Positions 52,231 to 55,542 of a stretch of 55,542 nt of DNA are shown here, in pieces. The notes under the pieces are model-generated. The model saw only the letters and a list, made by a program, of their open reading frames with translations. It was not told where the DNA came from and searched no databases. Source of the DNA: Priapulus caudatus (taxonomy: Eukaryota; Priapulida; Priapulimorpha; Priapulimorphida; Priapulidae); the NCBI RefSeq assembly GCF_000485595.1, contig NW_014577634.1, forward strand, positions 97,787 through 153,328, in the 5' to 3' direction. Within the stretch, counting starts at the first letter, position 1; the number at the start of each line of letters is the position of its first letter. A program made the position numbers and the translations under genes.

Positions 52231-53356
52231 TTCACCAAAACGTGCAAGTTTCGAACTCGTTCGATTACCACCACTTTTTTAGCTCATCTGACATAGTCAG
52301 ATGCAGCTTGTAGAATCGCATGATCGTCCGTCCGTGCGTGCGTCCGGCCATCCGTGCGTGCGTCAACAGTTGGGCACAAATCTTAACCGCTCGACGTACG
52401 GTCACGATATTCAGCACATCGGGGGGGATCGTCAAAACGAGTTGGGATGTCGAAGCTGGGGGTCAAAGGTCAAAGGTCAAGAGGTGTAAAAGAAGGGGGA
52501 ACATTCACTCCTTAACTTAAGGTATAGGGAGGAAATGCAGAATTGCGGCACAAATCTAAACGGCTAGACCTAGGCTCATGATAGTCGGTGTATAGCATCA
52601 TGGTAGGAAAAGCCATCACTGTGCCAAAATTGGAGGTCACCGGTCAAAGGTCAATGGGCACAGGGCAGATTTTAGACATTTTGCATTTTCTGAGACATGG
52701 TCTGACGGAGCCGATTGAAAAACTTTTTTGTTTCAGCCGTGACGCTAGGATTTCTTATGGCTGTTCATGGAAAGGAGGCCATGAAATGTCCCTTCTGCCT
52801 GACCATCGCCGAATGAGTAAGTGCTCGGCATTAACGCTTCTTTGACCGCTCAAGATGAGGGTTAAACATGGATTTTGTTTCTGTCTGTTAAGACCCAAAG
52901 AAATTTGACTGCTGGGTTATATGCTATCGCAATCTATACATGGCCTGGATGTATGCAGGCTACAATGTCACACGTGAAGAATTCAAAAGCTCAAATTTGG
53001 TGAAGAAAGGTTTTATGACTCCTTTAAAATCGTATTAGGATTTCTATGGCATCAATGCTACTGTTCAGTATTCATTACAATGTACGTAATGCCACTGCCA
53101 GTGGCCACTGCCAGTGCATGTGAGTGGTGCTGTAGCTACTGTGTAGTTTTTTTGCCTGCGCTTAATTAGTTACAGGTGGCAGCCTGCTCTATTGCTGCCT
53201 GTAGGCTTGCGTAGGTAAATGGTATGAGTGCTTTACCGTAGGTTCTGTCTCTTCGCAACATAGTTGTCTGCGGTTTGGACTACGTACGATGGACGGCTCT
53301 CCATCTTAATCTTGAAGCACACTTAAACGCTAGCGCCGCTAATCTCGTGGCAACTT
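52231..53356. other. Dispersed-repeat-like sequence, no gene
   Basis: The (GTCC/GTGC)-rich stretch 'gtccgtccgtgcgtgcgtcc' followed by 'ggtcaaaggtcaaaggtca' words (52320-52480, again near 52636) looks like an interspersed repeat of marine-invertebrate type. This is a resemblance, not a database match. Open frames at 52301-52845 cross it. Confidence 0.35.
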
Positions 53357-53469
53357 TCATAAGATGCCCGCAACGAAACATTCCTTTTGAAGAAGGTTCC
53401 TGATACATCGCCTGTGCATTCTACTGAGTTCGGCGTGTAATGTCAAACGCAAAAAAAACATGTGCGGGA

Positions 53470-53742
53470 CTAACAAGGGTTTACTAGACTCGCTGGGCAC
53501 CACTCCACCACTAAGTTGCACCGGCAGGTAGACGTTGATGAGCGCCTGTCGCTCCGGCGGCACTTGTCCTTGTAATCTTCGGGGCCAGTTAGTAGCCGCC
53601 AGCTTTCATCCATAAGACTTGCATGTGCTCTATGCAGCAGATGCTCGTTTGCACGAATCAAATTGCAGTCGACACATTTAACAAACAATCTCGCTGACTC
53701 GATGTTGATTTTCGTTGTGTTACGATTGTTCATTATCCACAT
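53470..53742 (-). CDS. Possible small protein or exon, unidentified
   Basis: A 90-codon minus-strand frame starts MWIMNNRNTTKINIESARLF and contains LIRANEHLLHRAHASLMDE, which looks less random than neighbouring frames. No family is recognised. The Cys-rich end may come from reading past a real exon boundary. The overlapping frame 53357-53563 is also open. Low certainty. Confidence 0.2.
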   Translation of the reverse strand: MWIMNNRNTTKINIESARLFVKCVDCNLIRANEHLLHRAHASLMDESWRLLTGPEDYKDKCRRSDRRSSTSTCRCNLVVEWCPASLVNPC

Positions 53743-55542
53743 TTTCTATGGCTATAAACTGCCATGAAATCTAGTGTTTTCAGAAGTTGTATATATCAGT
53801 CGATATATATAGCGGCTGTGAGCGGTGATACTAATATTTCACAAAGTATTTTATTCTTGGATTAGCATTTCTGAGCCAAGAATCTGCGCAAATATTGCCC
53901 TTTCAATACACTACCAGAAAGTGAGTGGCTCAATCAAGCAGCATCACCAATTGTATTTAATATAAATCTGAAATGTTTATTCTACTCTATTCGCCAATAA
54001 TTCACGTAAAGCTGTCAACTTTGTCCGGCCCTCCTACCAACAAGATATGCTTACATATGACTGTGCACACACTCAGCCCGAAGCATCTGGCACATCGAAC
54101 CACATGTTATGACTAATGCACCACTCTATACCCAGGCAATAAACAGTAAAAAGCCTATAAACCCAGAAAATACATGACAGAGCTTCGGTTGCGATTATTT
54201 TACTCGCTGATATGTATAATATAGTATAATAATCCGATGTACACTATTACAGAGAGGAAAGCAAAGCGACGAAAAAATTGTTTATTAAACAATTCCGAAA
54301 GTAAATTCCATGTTTCTATGAATGGAATGAGATTGGGCTAGTGGATATAAAATTAATGGTTTGGCATACGCATTGTCTCTGCAAAGTGTGTTAAGGTAAG
54401 GTTGTTTAATCTGTTTTGATAATATGTAAAATGGTTAGTGTATCAATACGATTACAAAAGCATATGTAATTTAACCCAAAAGCCAAAATGCGTTTGTTAC
54501 CTCTGCATGATATTGGGAATGGTATAAGTCTCAGGTAAAGCTTGCCGCAGCAAGTAAAGAAGCGAGCAGCTGGAACATTTGGAACACTGGCCGAACTGTT
54601 AAGACAACAGTGCCAGGTAATGGATAGGCCTATACACAGACTAGACCAAAAAAATGTACCCTAAAAATGTGTCGTAACCTGAAATGGGCTATTGCTTTGG
54701 CGCTCATACCTTCAGTATACAATACTGTGTGTGAATTTTCTGTACAGCAGAAATTGTAAACTTGTAATGTTACGTTGTCAGTATAACAAGCAATATGCGA
54801 ATTTTTCTGATTATCGATGGCACTGCGACTGACCACACGAAGATTAACACTTGTCGGTGACAGCATCACAAGCACAAAGGGAAAACAAAATGACAAACTT
54901 GAAGTTTGACAGTTTCCGTTCTTGTTGTAGTTTTCAAGATTGTTGGTCATAATATTTTTACAAATTGAAATGTGATAAAAGAGTGTTCGGATCTGATATT
55001 GCTATGGTAAGCATTTTACATGTGTTAAGATGGTTAGAATAAATGAGAGATATTTAAATGTTTCTTGAAATCCAATGTTAGCATGGTTCAGAAACATAGA
55101 TAAGCTTGTCATACAAAATTCACAGCATTTGTTGTCCATAATGACTGGTTGAGCTCTAGATAGTGTCCGGGTTATAAAAACAACATAACATACATTGCTG
55201 GCATTTATTTGCGCCATTTATTATAGCAAAGTGGATAATGACTGCAGCGTAGACATATCCTACAACTTAGTCGGCAAATAGACCCTTGTATGTTCAGGGC
55301 CACTCACAAAAGTTTCAGAACATTGTAACCGAAATCATAAAAAATTAGTATATTATAATTACAATTACATATTTCTTTTTACCAAACATCGCCAGCTATA
55401 CTTGTTACTGCACTGAACTGGCCAGTTCGTTAAATAAGCCAATACAGTTACTATGGCATCTGAAAATGCCTAAAATATTTGAGCATGAATGTGAGCTGCT
55501 AGGGTGACTGTAATGTATAAATATCTCTCTCTGCTCTCTCGT
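53743..55542. other. AT-rich end of the window, nothing recognised
   Basis: Both strands have only short frames without domain or splice support. No RNA gene or repeat family from elsewhere in the window is seen. Confidence 0.4.

Noticed and set aside
54630-54950. 106-codon minus-strand frame
   Set aside because: AT-rich, no domain, no splice or polyadenylation support.

Overview
The window is nuclear DNA from an animal, most likely an invertebrate. The reasons are spliced genes with long introns, a metazoan-type RPL15, an OTULIN-family gene, TTAGGG-type telomere-like motifs and a dense load of foldback/MITE, hAT, PIF/Harbinger, LTR and non-LTR sequence. The species cannot be named from the sequence. 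A run of 10 Ns (16296-16305) marks one assembly gap.

Layout. (1) 1-18.2 kb is a repeat nest with no convincing gene: a roughly 2.4-kb duplicated block (2312-4757 and 12988-17298, the second copy split by a 2.1-kb insert), several foldback families, a solo LTR, a palindromic minisatellite and microsatellites. (2) 18.3-27.8 kb (+) holds a ten-exon gene that I could reconstruct in frame. It encodes a predicted protein of about 1,180 residues with an N-terminal membrane segment, a long Ser/acid-rich low-complexity middle and a C-terminal OTULIN/OTULINL (FAM105) OTU-like domain. All three catalytic positions appear substituted, so it is a probable pseudo-deubiquitinase. (3) 30.0-46.9 kb (-) is a complete RPL15 gene (three coding exons, 204 residues, plus a likely TOP-type 5' exon). 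It converges tail-to-tail with the OTULIN-like gene. Its introns carry two related box C/D snoRNA candidates, a PIF/Harbinger element, a non-LTR retrotransposon relic, a hAT MITE and, on the opposite strand, an unidentified coding exon near 37.6 kb. (4) 46.9-55.5 kb returns to repeats. It is dominated by a 2.95-kb composite foldback element (47410-50364) with a polypurine/polypyrimidine inverted minisatellite and other foldbacks inside it.

What stands out: the catalytically dead, hugely extended OTULIN-like protein; its tandemly duplicated splice donor; two back-to-back near-perfect hairpins in its second intron; the snoRNA pair sharing a 31-nt core; and three foldback families that all carry telomere-like (TTAGGG/CCCTAA) tracts in their loops. 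The two main genes show no functional link to each other beyond convergent orientation.
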